Shown here: positions 23,545-35,159 of the stretch, piece by piece | Position numbering within the stretch: position 1 is the first letter of the stretch | Layout of the letters: each line of letters starts with the position of its first letter | Assembly: GCA_022577435.1 (NCBI GenBank) | Contig: JAKOON010000012.1 | Span: 10,533,412 to 10,597,411 of the forward strand | Direction: 5' to 3' | DNA from: Embiotoca jacksoni | Taxonomy: Eukaryota > Chordata > Actinopteri > Embiotocidae | DNA: 64,000 nucleotides | The notes under the pieces: model-generated | Told to the model about the DNA's origin: nothing | What the model saw: the letters and a program-made list of their open reading frames with translations, nothing else | Databases searched by the model: none | Translations under genes and position numbers: made by a program

Positions 23545-26500
23545 GAGACTACAGAGGAGGGTGGAGAGAATGAACCAACGGTCAGTGAGTCAATATCTGT
23601 CTGGCTTTAAAGCACATTTGTTTCCAGGTCTGTCTGCATGTATAGAATGTACTGTCTACTATGTGCACTGCTACTGAGGTTTTTTTTTTAATTATAATGT
23701 TAAATGGCTGGATTTCACTCAAACTCTCTGTGATAGAGCAAATGGAGCTGCTGTGAAGCAGGAAAAATTGTCTGAAAGTAAAGTATCATCATCATCATCA
23801 AAGCAAAGAAGTAGTTAAGAAGTCTTTTGGTCAATGAAGAGAGAAATTAGAAAAATAAATTAAAATCTACAGTATGCATCATTCAAATCAATTAAAGAGC
23901 AAAACTTTGAAGGGTCTCAGTTTACATATTTCTAAGTTTTCTGTTTTACATGACTGTAAACTGACTATCTTTTGTTTTGTACAGTTGGTTGAACTAAACA
24001 TTGAAGATGTCACATATGGGTACTCGGATATTGGTTGTTTTTCAATGTATTTCTCATACTAACGCATAAAGTAATCCCCGGATTGACTGATCATACAATT
24101 CATTTTTAGTTGCAACTCTAAATTGGGGTAAATGAATACATCTGGTTAACTGACAAGTAAGTATTAAAATAAACATGAAATGTTTACCTAAGCAGCAGTA
24201 ATTTTTTCTTTTCTTTTTTGGCCACTGGGGGCAGTGAAACAACATAGGCTTTTTATTATGTTATTAAAAAGAAGAAATATGACATCTTAATGGCTCAATG
24301 CTCCACTTTGTTGACCAGCTATTCACTAAGTGTGTGTTTCCACTGTTTGGTGCAGGGCTGCTGGTGTTCAGTGGGTTTATTTGAGAGTTTTGTCTGCCTG
24401 CTGAGGCTTCATCTTCAATTGATGAGAATGTGATTTTAGGCCTGAAAAACAAAGCAATCACCCACAGACTGGCAAAGTAAAAAACTCCGTGGACATAACT
24501 GCAATGTTGATCTTTCATGACTTTTCAAACAGGCTCTTGAATCAATTGTTAGTAACAAAAATAAGGATTAGTGTAGTTTTCATTAGGAGAGCTGAATAAT
24601 CCTGATGTTTCCTGAGGTTTTTGTTTGTTTTGCTGACCATCTGATTGGTGCCTCTGTCTGTGTTCTCAAGCCTTTAAACTTTTCTACACCATTATGCATC
24701 ACTTTGTTTGCACACCACAGGACCGCAGGTCCAATAAAGCTCTGACCTTCGCTGTCCTTATATTCATAAATCTTGCCAGTGAGGCCTTCTCCGTATCGAT
24801 GATTGGAAACAGGGAATTACTTCCTGAAAAGTGCAGAACTTGACAACGTCTGTTTAAGACATGCAGGAAAATGATTTTTTTTTTATACAAAAGACAGTGG
24901 CAGCTGTCAAAAATGTGATGCTGTAAAAATAGACGATACAGAAACCTGACAGGAGCATCTGTGTTTGACTAATCCAGCAACCACAGCCACAAGTACAGCC
25001 AGACATGTTAAAGGGTTAGGTCAATATAAATAGTAGAAGACAGATGATAAAAAGCCTGAGTTCCGCCTCCAAAGAAATTTCTACTCAAAAAGAGGCCAAA
25101 ACAATCGCATCAGTAATAAGTAGGAAGTAGGCTATGCACTTATTTGATAAAGTGGTAATCTACTTGCTTGGTTCTTCCAAGAACACAACCATAGGTAAAT
25201 ATAGCTGTGGAATGTAATTAAGTGCATTTACACAAGTACTGTATTTATGCACAAATGTGAGGTATTTGTACTTTACTTGAATATACATCTTAAACACGGC
25301 TATAATTCTACACCACTAAATCTAAGAGACAAATATTCTACTTTTTACTCCAGTACATTTGTCTTTAAGCTTGAATTACTTTTAGGATCACAGTTTTATA
25401 TCCTTTCCGTACATCAAAAAAACACATATCTTCAAATGTGGGGATTTTGAATTTGACTTTTTCTGAAAAACAGAGGGGTTACGTGTTCTTTTATACGCTA
25501 AGAAAAATCATTTAAAAACCCTCTTGGATTCACTGGAAAATGCATTGTGTTTCTGAGCTTTTGACTTTTTTTTTTTACAGATGCATGGTTCTTATAGAAC
25601 AGAAACGATACAAACATATGATAATCTAATGGAATATGATGCATTACTGTAGATTAAACTAACCAACAATACATAACGTGGTTAAAATAAGCAAAACCTT
25701 AAATATACAGATCTGCAGATTGCACATCCAAATTAATGCAACAGTAATATTAACCCCAAAAAATGATATAACAGTAAAATATAAACAGGGAGCATTTACT
25801 GCATAGCGGGTGTACTTTTAATTGTCATACTTCAATCAGGCTACATTTGACTGATAATACACTTTACCTAAATAACGGTTTAATGAAGGACTTTTACTCG
25901 TTCGTGAGTATGTTCATGGTTCTTGGTATTAGTAGCTTTTTTTTCTTACGTAAAGGACTTGAAGAAATCTTTCGCCGCTATAAGTAAAATTTAAGGAAAA
26001 ATATGACTTTGTGTCAATATACATTTTATGTGTCAATATCCATTTTGTTTTCTGGTTGCAACACCAAGAATTGAAATGAAATTTGGTAAACTATGCTTTG
26101 ATTTATTTTTTTCTACATAGAGGGTTGACCAGGGTTAAATCAGCCTTTGATTTGATGTGTTCACTCCAGATCTTTCCGAGTTTCTTCACTTGCTGAGTGA
26201 GAGAATGAGAGAACTGAGGCAGCAGCCTCGGAGAGATCAGGCTGTGTGGGATGAACATGGGCCGAGGATAAGGAGGAGAGGCGTGGAGTGATGAATGGGA
26301 GATTACGTAACATAGCCCCATCCGATGTCCACACCCTCGGCTTCCAACACGGGCAGCAAACCTTGAAATATTGATGGTTGAGGAAAAATGGTCGCCTGAG
26401 TGAAAAGTAGCTTAAACTCAGGCCTATATGGGCCTGTTGCAATAAATTCCCAGCAGCAGATCTGCGCCTGATCGGCACGTCTGCTTACATTTGACATCCA

Positions 26501-26736
26501 GTGTCCGAGATAAATTTGCATGCACGTTTTCACCAAACCTCGGCTTGCTTCAATACCTTACGGACATCACAAACCTCTGCTGTGTAGAATGAAGATAGGA
26601 TTTGCCGCTGCACGCTGATAAAAGCTGGCAAGGTTTTGCGTTCGAGGCGCATCTCACGGAATGCCAGCGTTTATCGACCAAATACCATAAATATTCTAGA
26701 TAATTAATGGCCAAGCACTAATAAAAGAGAACTTAC
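23545..26736 (-). other. Inferred 5' intron of paqr7
   Basis: Lies between the inferred leader exon donor (ACAG|GTAAGT, exon ending at 26737) and the acceptor CCAG just upstream of the paqr7 ATG. It holds a large interspersed repeat (25205-25985), a short (TCA)n run near 23789 and a CCACTGGGGGCAG motif near 24224 that is one base short of a CTCF core. No coding exon is seen. Confidence 0.5.
25205..25985 (+). mobile_element. Large teleost interspersed repeat (about 780 bp)
   Basis: It begins AGCTGTGGAATGTAATTAAG and runs through AAGTACTGTATTTATGCAC, TACTTTTTACTCCAGTACA, GATGCATTACTGTAGATTAA and CTGCATAGCGGGTGTACTTT to GAAGAAATCTTTCGCCGCT. I know this order of motifs from a very abundant fish repeat whose ends are inverted (AGCGGTGGAA... 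and ...TTCCACCGCT in better copies), which points to a non-autonomous DNA transposon. The ends here are diverged and no clear target duplication remains. Confidence 0.6.
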
Positions 26737-26830
26737 CTGTCGATGGTGGAATCAATCAAAAGCCTTAGATATAGCAGTCGATGAATGAATTAGAGCCGTG
26801 CAGGACGTGGATAACATTGTTTAAACGGAG
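26737..26830 (-). other. Inferred non-coding leader exon of paqr7
   Basis: A consensus donor on the minus strand (CGACAG|GTAAGTTC) ends an exon at 26737. Its 5' end is not visible; I place it near the GC-rich, CCAAT-bearing block at 26830-27000. Vertebrate PAQR7 typically has 5' UTR exons in front of one coding exon, which fits. The link to paqr7 is inference from strand, spacing and splice sites. Confidence 0.5.
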
Positions 26831-27010
26831 AGAGGATGACCGTGATGGGAGCAGCCCTGGCGGCTCTCAGCGCAGCTGCTGGGAGGGGACGAGCCAGTTT
26901 GACGGTCGGCTCTTCTAGCCAATCAGCAGACACGGTGCTGCTTTTTCCTGCGGTCGCGCACACAGTTTTGACCAATAACAGCTGCCGCTCAGTCAATCAG
27001 CCCACCCACT
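26831..27010 (-). promoter_or_regulatory. Probable paqr7 promoter
   Basis: GC- and CpG-richer than its surroundings. CCAAT boxes lie at 26918-26923 (GCCAATCAG) and 26972-26976 (ACCAATAAC), with a related GTCAATCAG near 26991. The block directly precedes the inferred minus-strand leader exon. No TATA box was seen. Confidence 0.45.
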
Positions 27011-28288
27011 CTCCATAGAAATTCTTCCAACAGCCATATCAGATAAGGTTTTATAGGTGCCCAACCTGACTTATAGCTGACCTCATAACTAGTTTACTGG
27101 CTATAGCCTGGTTTAACATATCATAGAAGTCATGTAAAGTTAATAGTCAAATTCAACTGATATATTTTACTATTCATTAATCCTTATTTACCTGGGTGTA
27201 ACTAACATTTTTACATGTCAATATTCCTGCTCTCATTTGCACATAATCTCTTCTGGAAGTACCATACAGTTTGTCTATTAGGCTGCTGTGGGGGGGGAAT
27301 GCAGGATTTGGGTTCAATAAATGTGAAATAGAATTTTTTACATGCTATTTCTTTCAATATGCATCATTTTATCCCATAATCACGAGAACAAGCAGGCCTA
27401 TCACCACCCTGTGGATTGTGAATTGCACAGTGGCCACACAATTTTGAAGTTACACTCAAATAAGGTTTAGATTGCATCTTGTCCTTGATATTGGGACAAA
27501 GCCAATATGTCTACAGTACATGTCTACATTCATACATTGGACACGTGTGGATCTAATTTGATAATCAAAACAAGCAAATTTCCCTGTTTGGTTGCTGCGG
27601 TCAAGTCACTTCTATGGCCTGTATCCTTCCCTTTGGCGTTCTTAACAACGTTTCCTTTGTTAGTCTCAGTGTTACTGAAAGATCTGCATTGTGTCTTCAT
27701 TCAATCCATCCTACTCAGTGTATATTCCTTACAGAGATGGATTCAGGGAGTGCCTACGATAACAATGAGTATGTGTTGGCCCCCTGGTTATTTAACCATC
27801 CTTGGATGGCCTGTGTCTTAACCTAAAAAACTTACTTTGTGAGAACATGAGCTGAAAATCGATGCCACGTGTATCAGCAGTATCAGTATATAGCAGCCAG
27901 GAAACGTCATTCCACAATAACGGGTGAGAAAAGGTTCTTGAAGTCGTGCCAACTTTAGTCTGCTGTGTGGTCTGACACACGAGGAACACTGCACGACGGG
28001 ACATCGTTCTGGGCGGATGACTCCAGCCGTTTCTTACAAACACATGACAAAGATGGGATTGTGCAGCACTGTGTGTGTGAAAACAGTCTCCACTCTTGTG
28101 AACACAGTTCTAAATTGCTGTGAACACAAACTTTTAAATTGCTAAAAAAAAACTTAAAAACCACCCAGAACATTTGTGAAAGGGATAATGATATGTAATT
28201 ACATGTAGGATGGGTCCGTTTCAGGTCATAATTTTCAAAAGAGCAACATTTCTATTGTTGTTGTTTGTTGGATTTGAGCATAAGAAGA

Positions 28289-28314
28289 TTTTTTTTTTTT
28301 GGGGGGGGGGGGGG
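28289..28314. repeat. T12-G14 homopolymer junction
   Basis: Twelve T residues (28289-28300) are followed directly by fourteen G residues (28301-28314). The G run could form a quadruplex. Confidence 0.95.
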
Positions 28315-29755
28315 TTTAATTTCTTATTGATGTAAAATGAGAAAAATGGTTTATCCACGAGTCCCGCTATGTGTGAGATCTATGTATAAATCATTTCTAG
28401 GTTTACAGTGTGCTTAATTGTTCATTTATACATTTTTTTTAAACTTTTATCTCTGGAGTTAAACCGCTTCAAATCATCCAAATGACGGATGCCTTACTGA
28501 CACTATGAATTATTTCACTGAATAAGATATAATTTGCTTGAATACACAAACAGACAATGGCACTTTAATGCTTCTTTGAATGCATCAGTAAGAGAAAAAC
28601 AACTCCTGATATTCAATTCAAGACATTTTAAAAAACAACTTATCAAATTCTACAACTGTAAAATCTAAATGTTGGAGAACTGGAGTCATCAAACAAGTCA
28701 AGCAGCCTTAAAAAAAAATATCTGTGACCATACACAACTTTTATGAACTCGGCAACAAACAGATACCACCTGGCACCGAGTGACATTTTCAGTTTGAGTG
28801 ACCGGGTGCTGAGTGCAAACCTGTGCAAGATGCAAGGAAGTCTAAACAAACCCATAAATGCTGACAAGAATTCTGACTACTTACTCACAACAGCAGGTCA
28901 TGTAGCATGCAGGTATCACTTCAAATCTGTCTGAGGCGGTCCGAGGTCCATGTGCAAACACTGCTTTAGGAAAAAAATATTTTCAAAATGACATCAAATA
29001 CAAACACCACAAAGACTCAAGTAGTTTCTGTACTCAACACATGCAACAAGTTGACAGAAATTTGACACTTTCCCAACTCATGTTGGATACAAGAATGAGA
29101 CAATGTCTTTGTTTGTGAATGATAGCAACCAAATAATTATCCATATTTTTACATAACTTAAAGATACAAAAAATTCAGTAGTTCAAAAGGGAAAACAGAT
29201 GAACACCTGCAAAAGCAAGCATAATATTGTATTTCCCCCCTGATTCTCCAGTGACTCATGATATTGAAAGAAAACTATTTTAGCATTACTATTTTATTAT
29301 AGTTTTGTTAGCTTCTGCTACACCAGTTTCTCAGCCTGAAAGTGCAGAAAATACATCTTCATACAAAATGGCTGGACTATAAAATCAAGTGGGCCAAAAG
29401 AATTTCACTTTTCCTCCTCGTGAAAAACTTTTGCCATGTGGAGACTGCCTGGTTAATATGAAGTACTGTTAACTTCACTTTACAATAGGAAATATGTCAA
29501 ACGACTTCTCTGATTCAAAAAGCAGACTGAGCTGTGTGTGACCAACACGACATCATTGCACTCAAGCAACAACCTGTCAGGTGCAAAGCAATCTTACATT
29601 TTTTTAATTGTTTGTCAAGTTTCGTGGCTAAAGGTGACTTTGTGTAATGTAAACACGTGCAATTGTAAAACTACACATAAGTGTTTCTGTGTATTGGGTG
29701 TGGTCACACAAACAAGGTCAAATGAAGCCAAGCTAAGCAGAAAACAAATCATTTT

Positions 29756-29850
29756 GGATTTCAAAATGGATGTTACAAAAAATTAATTTTTGTAACAATT
29801 AATTTGTTACAAAAAATCCATTCAAAATGGATTTTACAAAAAATCAAAAG
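29756..29850. repeat. Nested short inverted and direct repeats
   Basis: TTACAAAAAAT occurs three times in direct orientation (near 29773, 29807 and 29834) and once inverted. GTTACAAAAA (29772-29781) pairs with TTTTTGTAAC (29787-29796) around five bases, and AAAATCCATT pairs with AATGGATTTT around CAA (29813-29835). TCAAAATGGA also occurs twice (near 29761 and 29822). Confidence 0.85.
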
Positions 29851-29898
29851 GATTTTTATTGGACTTAAGAAACATAAACAGTAAAAAAATTATTATTA

Positions 29899-29918
29899 TT
29901 TTTTTTTTTTTTTTTTTT
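29899..29918. repeat. Poly-T run, 20 bases
   Basis: Twenty T residues following a (TTA)n stretch; on the minus strand this is a poly-A tract downstream of stmn1. Confidence 0.9.
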
Positions 29919-30510
29919 AAGTAATTAATAATTCTATAACACGTCTTTTTCCTGTCTTCTTTTATCTGTGGGCCTGTCAGATGTATTTTGGGACCACCTT
30001 TGGAAATCAATGCTTTATAACTGCCACTAGGTGTCAGCGGTGTGTAACTATAAACCTGCAACAGTGTGTGTCACGTGATGATATTTTAACATGCTTATTT
30101 CCAACATTTCATATCAAATTACTGAAAGGTAAATACAATAAACAATCCAGGACAAAAACATATTAAATGGAGGATACAAATTTTAATGGTGAAACCATGA
30201 CACTGTATCCTACAGTAAATTGAAACTTACATTATCAACAGGTTACAACTATATATGATGTGTGTCAACAAAGAAACATGGAGACCAACTTATTACAAGC
30301 GAATGCTCCAAAAAAAGATAGAGTGTACTCAGCTGCCAAAAAGGAATCTACATGAATAGAAAAAACAGTCTCTATAACACCAAATCTAACCAGTGTAACC
30401 AACTTTGATTAAACAGCACAGTCAAGACTAACACCATGAAGAAGAATTTAGTCATAAAAATATATCTTGTCTTTGGAAATGTAAAGATTGTTTTCCAGAT
30501 CAGAAACAAA

Positions 30511-31880
30511 TTAATTCTCCATTTCTTTCATTGCCTCCTTGTTCTTCCTCACTTCTTCAAGCTTCTTGTCCTGTTGGTGTTTAAAAATAAGAAAATAAAT
30601 CACAACACTAGTTTTAAAAACAGCAATAAGCCAACATGAGATGACGGTACAGAAGTAGGAGCTTACCTTCTCCTTGAACTTCTCATTGAGAGCGGCCATC
30701 CGGGCGGTGCGGTTCTCCTTGTTCGCCTCCATCTTCTTCTCGAGCTTCTCTTGTGCCGACTTGCTAAAGTTGCAGCTTTCCTCAAAGGCCTTCTGGAGGA
30801 CCTCCTTCTCATGCTCCCGTTTCTCAGCAAGGTGTTTCAGCACTTCAGCCTCGTGGCTCTGACGAAAAGATAAACACGCAGTAAGTTAACAGAACATGAA
30901 TCTTTAACTCATGTGCTACACGTGTTAGAAAATGGTGCTGTTTGTCCAGATACCCTGCGTCTTTCTTCTGCAGCTTCCAGTCTCTTCTTAATCCCGTCCA
31001 GTGAAGTTTCCTTTTTCTTTGCGGGGGACAATGGGAATTCCACCTTCGCATCTGGAGTTGAGGGCCTCAGGATGACCTCAAACGCCTGACCTGATGCACG
31101 CTTGTTCAGCTCCTTTACTTGGATGTCTATAAAACAAGACATTTGTTAGTGCCGACTGGGAAAAATGACGCTAAAGTTATGGCAGATCTGTGATGATGCG
31201 AGTTAAAAGGACAACTTTGTAATGTTTGAATTAAATTCCAATATTAGCCGTAGTTTTCTATTCATGTGATGAGAATTACTTGGTATATAAACTGTATTCA
31301 GTTTATGTGGTTAACTAAACCAGTTAAACTGGTTAATTGATTAATTATATCAGCAATCGACTGCCAGTCTAAGATAGTGCTTCCAATCAGATTCGTTGTC
31401 TGCCTGAGGATCATTAAAGTAGGTTAAGCCTCCTATCTTTTCAGGGTTCACTGCCTTGAGAGAGGTCAGACAAAGACCACTAATCCCTGCTGGCAGAATT
31501 TAGCATTTTACAAAGAAGAAATGAAAACAACATGTGACAAAACAAGGACAGTTTTTAACTGCTGCTTTTGCAACTTGCAACACAAACCACATCAAAGGAC
31601 TCCAGCTACTGATATATGTCTAAACAACATGTTTGAGTCTCGCATATAGCTTCAGAGGTCTGGAGGACAACTTTGTGTTGTACTATTCTTCTGGTGGGAA
31701 GATTTCCTGGTTGAGCAATTATACACTATTGGGTCAGTTTTTGTTTGTTTTTTACTATGTATACCTATACTCAATTAAGTTTTTTATTGAACGTTTCGGG
31801 TATTGTTGCATCCCAAAAGCCTGGTTGTTCTCGTACATTCATTATTTGCATAGTTTGCACCTACCTCCAAAGTTAGCCAT
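30511..31880 (-). CDS. stmn1: Stathmin 1, four coding exons (146 aa)
   Basis: Stathmin is a cytosolic phosphoprotein that binds two alpha/beta-tubulin dimers and promotes microtubule disassembly; phosphorylation switches it off. Coding exons (minus strand) are 31865-31880, 30954-31126, 30667-30858 and 30511-30570; all junctions are GT-AG and the frame closes exactly. The protein starts MANFGDIQVKELNKRASGQ, has the PLSPAKKK phosphosite region, then the long tubulin-binding helix from about residue 46 with SHEAEVLKHLAEKREHEKEV and KMEANKENRTARMAALNEK. S17, S39 and S64 match human Ser16, Ser38 and Ser63. The Ser25 site is changed: human ILSP is ILRP here, followed by a Thr29-Pro30. The tail ends KEAMKEMEN, shorter than the human acidic tail. 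No palmitoylated N-terminal extension is present, so it is stmn1, not stmn2-4. Paralog a/b not decided. Confidence 0.95.
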
Positions 31881-32990
31881 TTTAGCAGAGGTTTTGACTT
31901 TAATACCACTGTAGAAGAAAAAAGGGGGAAAAAAAGGAAATTAATATCAAGCAAAGCTGGTGTACACATTGGAAAAGTATGAATTTTACTTAAAGGTTGC
32001 AGTACTTTTGAAGTCCATCCGTAAGAAATGGAACTGATGTTAACAGCTCACGTTTTGACAGATAATCGCTCAAGTATGCGAGCGTGTCTTTAAAATAACA
32101 GTGAGCTTTTTCTAACCTCAGAGTCAAACCACAGTTTGTTTAAGTCTTCATTAAACACCATTCAGACTTCGACTAAATGTTAGTTTTCGTGTTGATTGTT
32201 TAATACTTGTCACGGCATTCATTTGAATCACACAGGAGGTATTGTGCTGTAGCACATCGTACAGTTGTAAAGTTACATAATCTGGTAAATTACCAGTCAC
32301 AACATGACATGCCAGGCAAAACAAGTTCTGCACCTCTCTGATGCCCCTGCAAAATATGATCACACAAGGGAACGGTCACTGTGAATAGATGCGAGTCAGT
32401 TTGAGGGGTAAAAGGTGAAAACCTGCAGGTTGCACGTACATTTCTGCAACATGCTCTTAGAAAAATGGTGGGGGAGGGGCAATACAAGAGCCTCCTCAAA
32501 CACACACAAAACAATGAAACCAAAGGTGTAAAAACGTCATTTGGAAAAACAAATGGAAAACATTACATTCATAAACAAGGACAAGAAAAATGAAGCACCT
32601 GACGAAACCGCTAAAGTTTAGAAACTAAACAAAACGTGGATTAATGTAACGTAACAAGGACTCAAAACAAAACAGAAATAAGACAAACTTGATGTAAATT
32701 AACTCGCTGTCTTATAATATGTGGATAGATATTAAAAGACAACTTTAAAAAAAAAAAAAACTATTTTCAAAAATTAATTTTGGAAAATGTCAGTGAAGTA
32801 AACACGTTTGCTTGAACAGCGGCCATAACAATAAACTCCGTCAATAACTTCGACTGACTTTATTGATGCTGAACTGAATCCTTAAAAATCCTGCAAAAGG
32901 TGTGCAAATCAGGCTTTTAACTGTGCCAACACTTCGTCTGGACGGTCTGAAAGCGAGGACACACATTTGCATTGAGGGCATTGTTCTCAC
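31881..32990 (-). other. stmn1 5' UTR end and inferred intron 1
   Basis: Bases 31881-31908 complete the exon that holds the ATG, bounded by an acceptor CTTCTACAG (CAG ending at 31909) behind a pyrimidine-rich tract. The rest up to 32990 is the inferred first intron. No other exon is visible; a poly-A tract lies near 32747-32760. Confidence 0.6.
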
Positions 32991-33080
32991 CGTCAAATGC
33001 TTCAGCTTGAAGAGCAGCAGACCTCAGCCACCTTCTTCTTCTTCTTCTCCTCTATTCAAACCGCCAACATCTGCACCTTC
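32991..33080 (-). other. Inferred stmn1 leader exon
   Basis: The minus strand shows a donor TTTGACG|GTGAGAAC at 32990/32991, preceded by GCTCTTCAAGCTGAAGCA. Strand and position fit the non-coding first exon expected for stathmin. The transcription start is not visible; the upstream border is a guess. Confidence 0.5.
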
Positions 33081-33190
33081 GCGCAAAAACCCACTAACCC
33101 TGTAAACGTCACCGGGAAGGTTTGCAGTCATTGGGCCAAATCCACCAATCACAGCAAGTGTTGAAGCCGCACGCGCGAGGAAGAGTAGGC
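33081..33190 (-). promoter_or_regulatory. Probable stmn1 promoter
   Basis: A short GC-richer block with CpGs (GCACGCGCGAGG near 33169) and a CCAATCAC CCAAT box at about 33145. It lies just upstream of the inferred leader exon. No TATA box was seen. Confidence 0.4.

Positions 33191-33191
<1 letters not shown>

Positions 33192-33225
<34 letters not shown>
33192..33225. repeat. Poly-A run, 34 bases
   Basis: Thirty-four consecutive A residues immediately upstream of the stmn1 promoter block. It may be a retroposon tail or a slippage tract, and its length is unreliable. Confidence 0.95.
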
Positions 33226-33226
<1 letters not shown>

Positions 33227-33479
33227 AGTCACAAAGCTGGCAGCTTAGACATATACACTAACAGCATGGCACATCTTTACGGAAATAAATCATCCACATT
33301 AGCCAAATATGTGATGTTAAACACACAACCCAGTAAATGCTGCATTGAAAAGGACCAGCTCTTAAGTATTACCTCGAGCGGTCCAGCAAAGTAGGTTTCC
33401 CTATGAAATTCACAATTCACTCGTGTGTTTGTTGTTATTGTAGTCATTTCCGGGTTTGAGGGTCTCAGAAGTAGTCACA

Positions 33480-33770
33480 TCCTCAACTTAAGTAAAAGTA
33501 CAAGGTCCCACTAGAACAGTGTAAAGATACTCCATTACAAATCCTACATGTGCAATCTTTCTTAAGTAAAAGCGTATTAGAAAGAAGATGTAGTTAAAAG
33601 TATTAGAGTTAAAGTATGGTTTGGTCCCTGTGACTGACATATGATTGATATCTGATTATTAATAGTGAAGCAGTATGTTTGCAGCATGTTACTGTTGTAG
33701 CTGCTAGGTGGAGCTTGTTTGAACTACTTCATATACAGTTTAATATCGAAGGACAGCAGATAAATCTGAG
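33480..33770 (+). mobile_element. Teleost interspersed repeat related to the 25.2-kb element
   Basis: Contains CTTAAGTAAAAGTACAAGG, GGTCCCTGTGACTGACATAT, ATTATTAATAGTGAAGCAG and GCAGCATGTTACTGTTGTAG, then CTAGGTGGAGCTTGTTTGAAC. This motif order matches a very common fish repeat built around AAGTAAAAGTAC blocks. Boundaries are approximate. Confidence 0.6.
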
Positions 33771-35159
33771 GGGTAATGAGATAATTACTGAAAGGAAAGA
33801 AGAAAATACAAACTTCTGATTAAAAAAAAAAAAAAAAAAACTAAAGCTGTCAAATTAATAAGGCGGAATAGATGATGATGATGATGATGATGATGATGGA
33901 CATTACTTGTGTTTGGGTCAGTTTGACAACAGAAATGCCAACTCCTGCATTAAATCCTGAAATATTAAGGTGATAAGTAAAATGTTAAATATAATTGAAA
34001 TGTAATAACTGATATACAGGGCCAGATAATGTACAGTATGATGTTTTTTATAAGGCACTCTGTGTCACTGTTTATGTCATCATTTAGACAAAATAACAAA
34101 AACTCATGTAAGTATTGTTGTTCTTCTTAGAAAGGACTTTGGTCCTTTTGAGCCTTTCCTTTTTAAGAATCACACCTTTTTTTTCCACTGTCTGAATACG
34201 GTTTCTGAAAAGAAATGGACACTTTCATTACAGCCCAAAAGAATAGTAAAGTTCCAGGATCATTAAACTGGCAACGGACTCGTTCATGAAATACACCTGC
34301 AGCCAGCTGTTTCCAGACAACCCCTAAACCTGCAAACTCATTTCTCTTCTAATCTGTGGTGATTTTATAGGACAACAAATTATAGATTTAGGCCAGGTGT
34401 AAACCATTCTCTGAATTTATTGTTGCACACGTTTGCATTTCACCTTTCACACATCCAACAACAGTATTTAAAAAGCTAAATCAACCTTCTTTTTTTTTAA
34501 CTTTTTTTTATTCCTTCATGTTTCTTTTATTGCAGCTCTTGCTCAAAGGGAAAACTACAAGAAAGGCTTTGGAGTGAGTGATGAACGAGTAGTGATGGAT
34601 GAGAGGGAAGTTATAATCCTGGCAGCTGCATACAAACAATAAAAAAGAAAGGCAGACATCAGCTGCCAACTGCAGCCAGCCAAGTGAGCCCGCCGGTGCC
34701 CGAACAAAGAGGTGATTGTAGAAGATTCACAGGGGTGAGCAGCCGTGCCCAATGACTAACAGAGATTGGTCCGACAGTCTTTAAAAAAAGTACCTGATCA
34801 CCTGAATTTCACAAATACAAACTGACTCCTGAGGATAACTAGTTTCCAGAGGGCAGCCAATTGCTTCATGTTAAAAAGGAGAATACAGTACATTTGCCTA
34901 GAAATTGATTCATCTCAATATTGATGGACTAAATATCCAGTATATTACAGTTACCTTTAGTTAAGAATGTCTTTTAAACAAAACCCCACAGGTGTTAAAT
35001 AAAAACAGAATTACACAAAAATACCATAAAACTGACAACTCTGATGCGTTATTTTGTCTGCTTGTGGTCACAAATAAAAGCGTATCAAATTGTATAGGCT
35101 AATAGTAAGCAGTCTTTTTTAGCAGCTTTTGTGTTACTTTAAAAAAAAATTTTTTTTAC
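33771..35159. other. Intergenic stretch between stmn1 and serinc2
   Basis: Holds a poly-A run of 19 (33822-33840) and a (GAT)9 array (33871-33897). No exon is supported. Confidence 0.45.
33871..33897. repeat. (GAT)9 microsatellite
   Basis: Nine pure GAT units, followed by GGA. Confidence 0.95.

Larger units (their letters stand above)
27011..30510. other. Region between paqr7 and stmn1, includes stmn1 3' UTR
   Basis: The part next to 30510 is the 3' UTR of stmn1 (minus strand). Minus-strand poly(A) signal candidates are ATTAAA near 30182 and AATAAA at about 29289-29294. No coding exon is supported between the genes. The stretch also holds a poly-T/poly-G junction (28289-28314), nested fold-back repeats (29756-29850) and a CTCF-like CCACTAGGTGTCAG near 30004 with one core mismatch. 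Confidence 0.45.

Noticed and set aside
22474..23610. Several other open frames overlapping paqr7 on both strands
   Set aside because: They are shadows of the paqr7 coding exon, caused by its GC-rich codon use.
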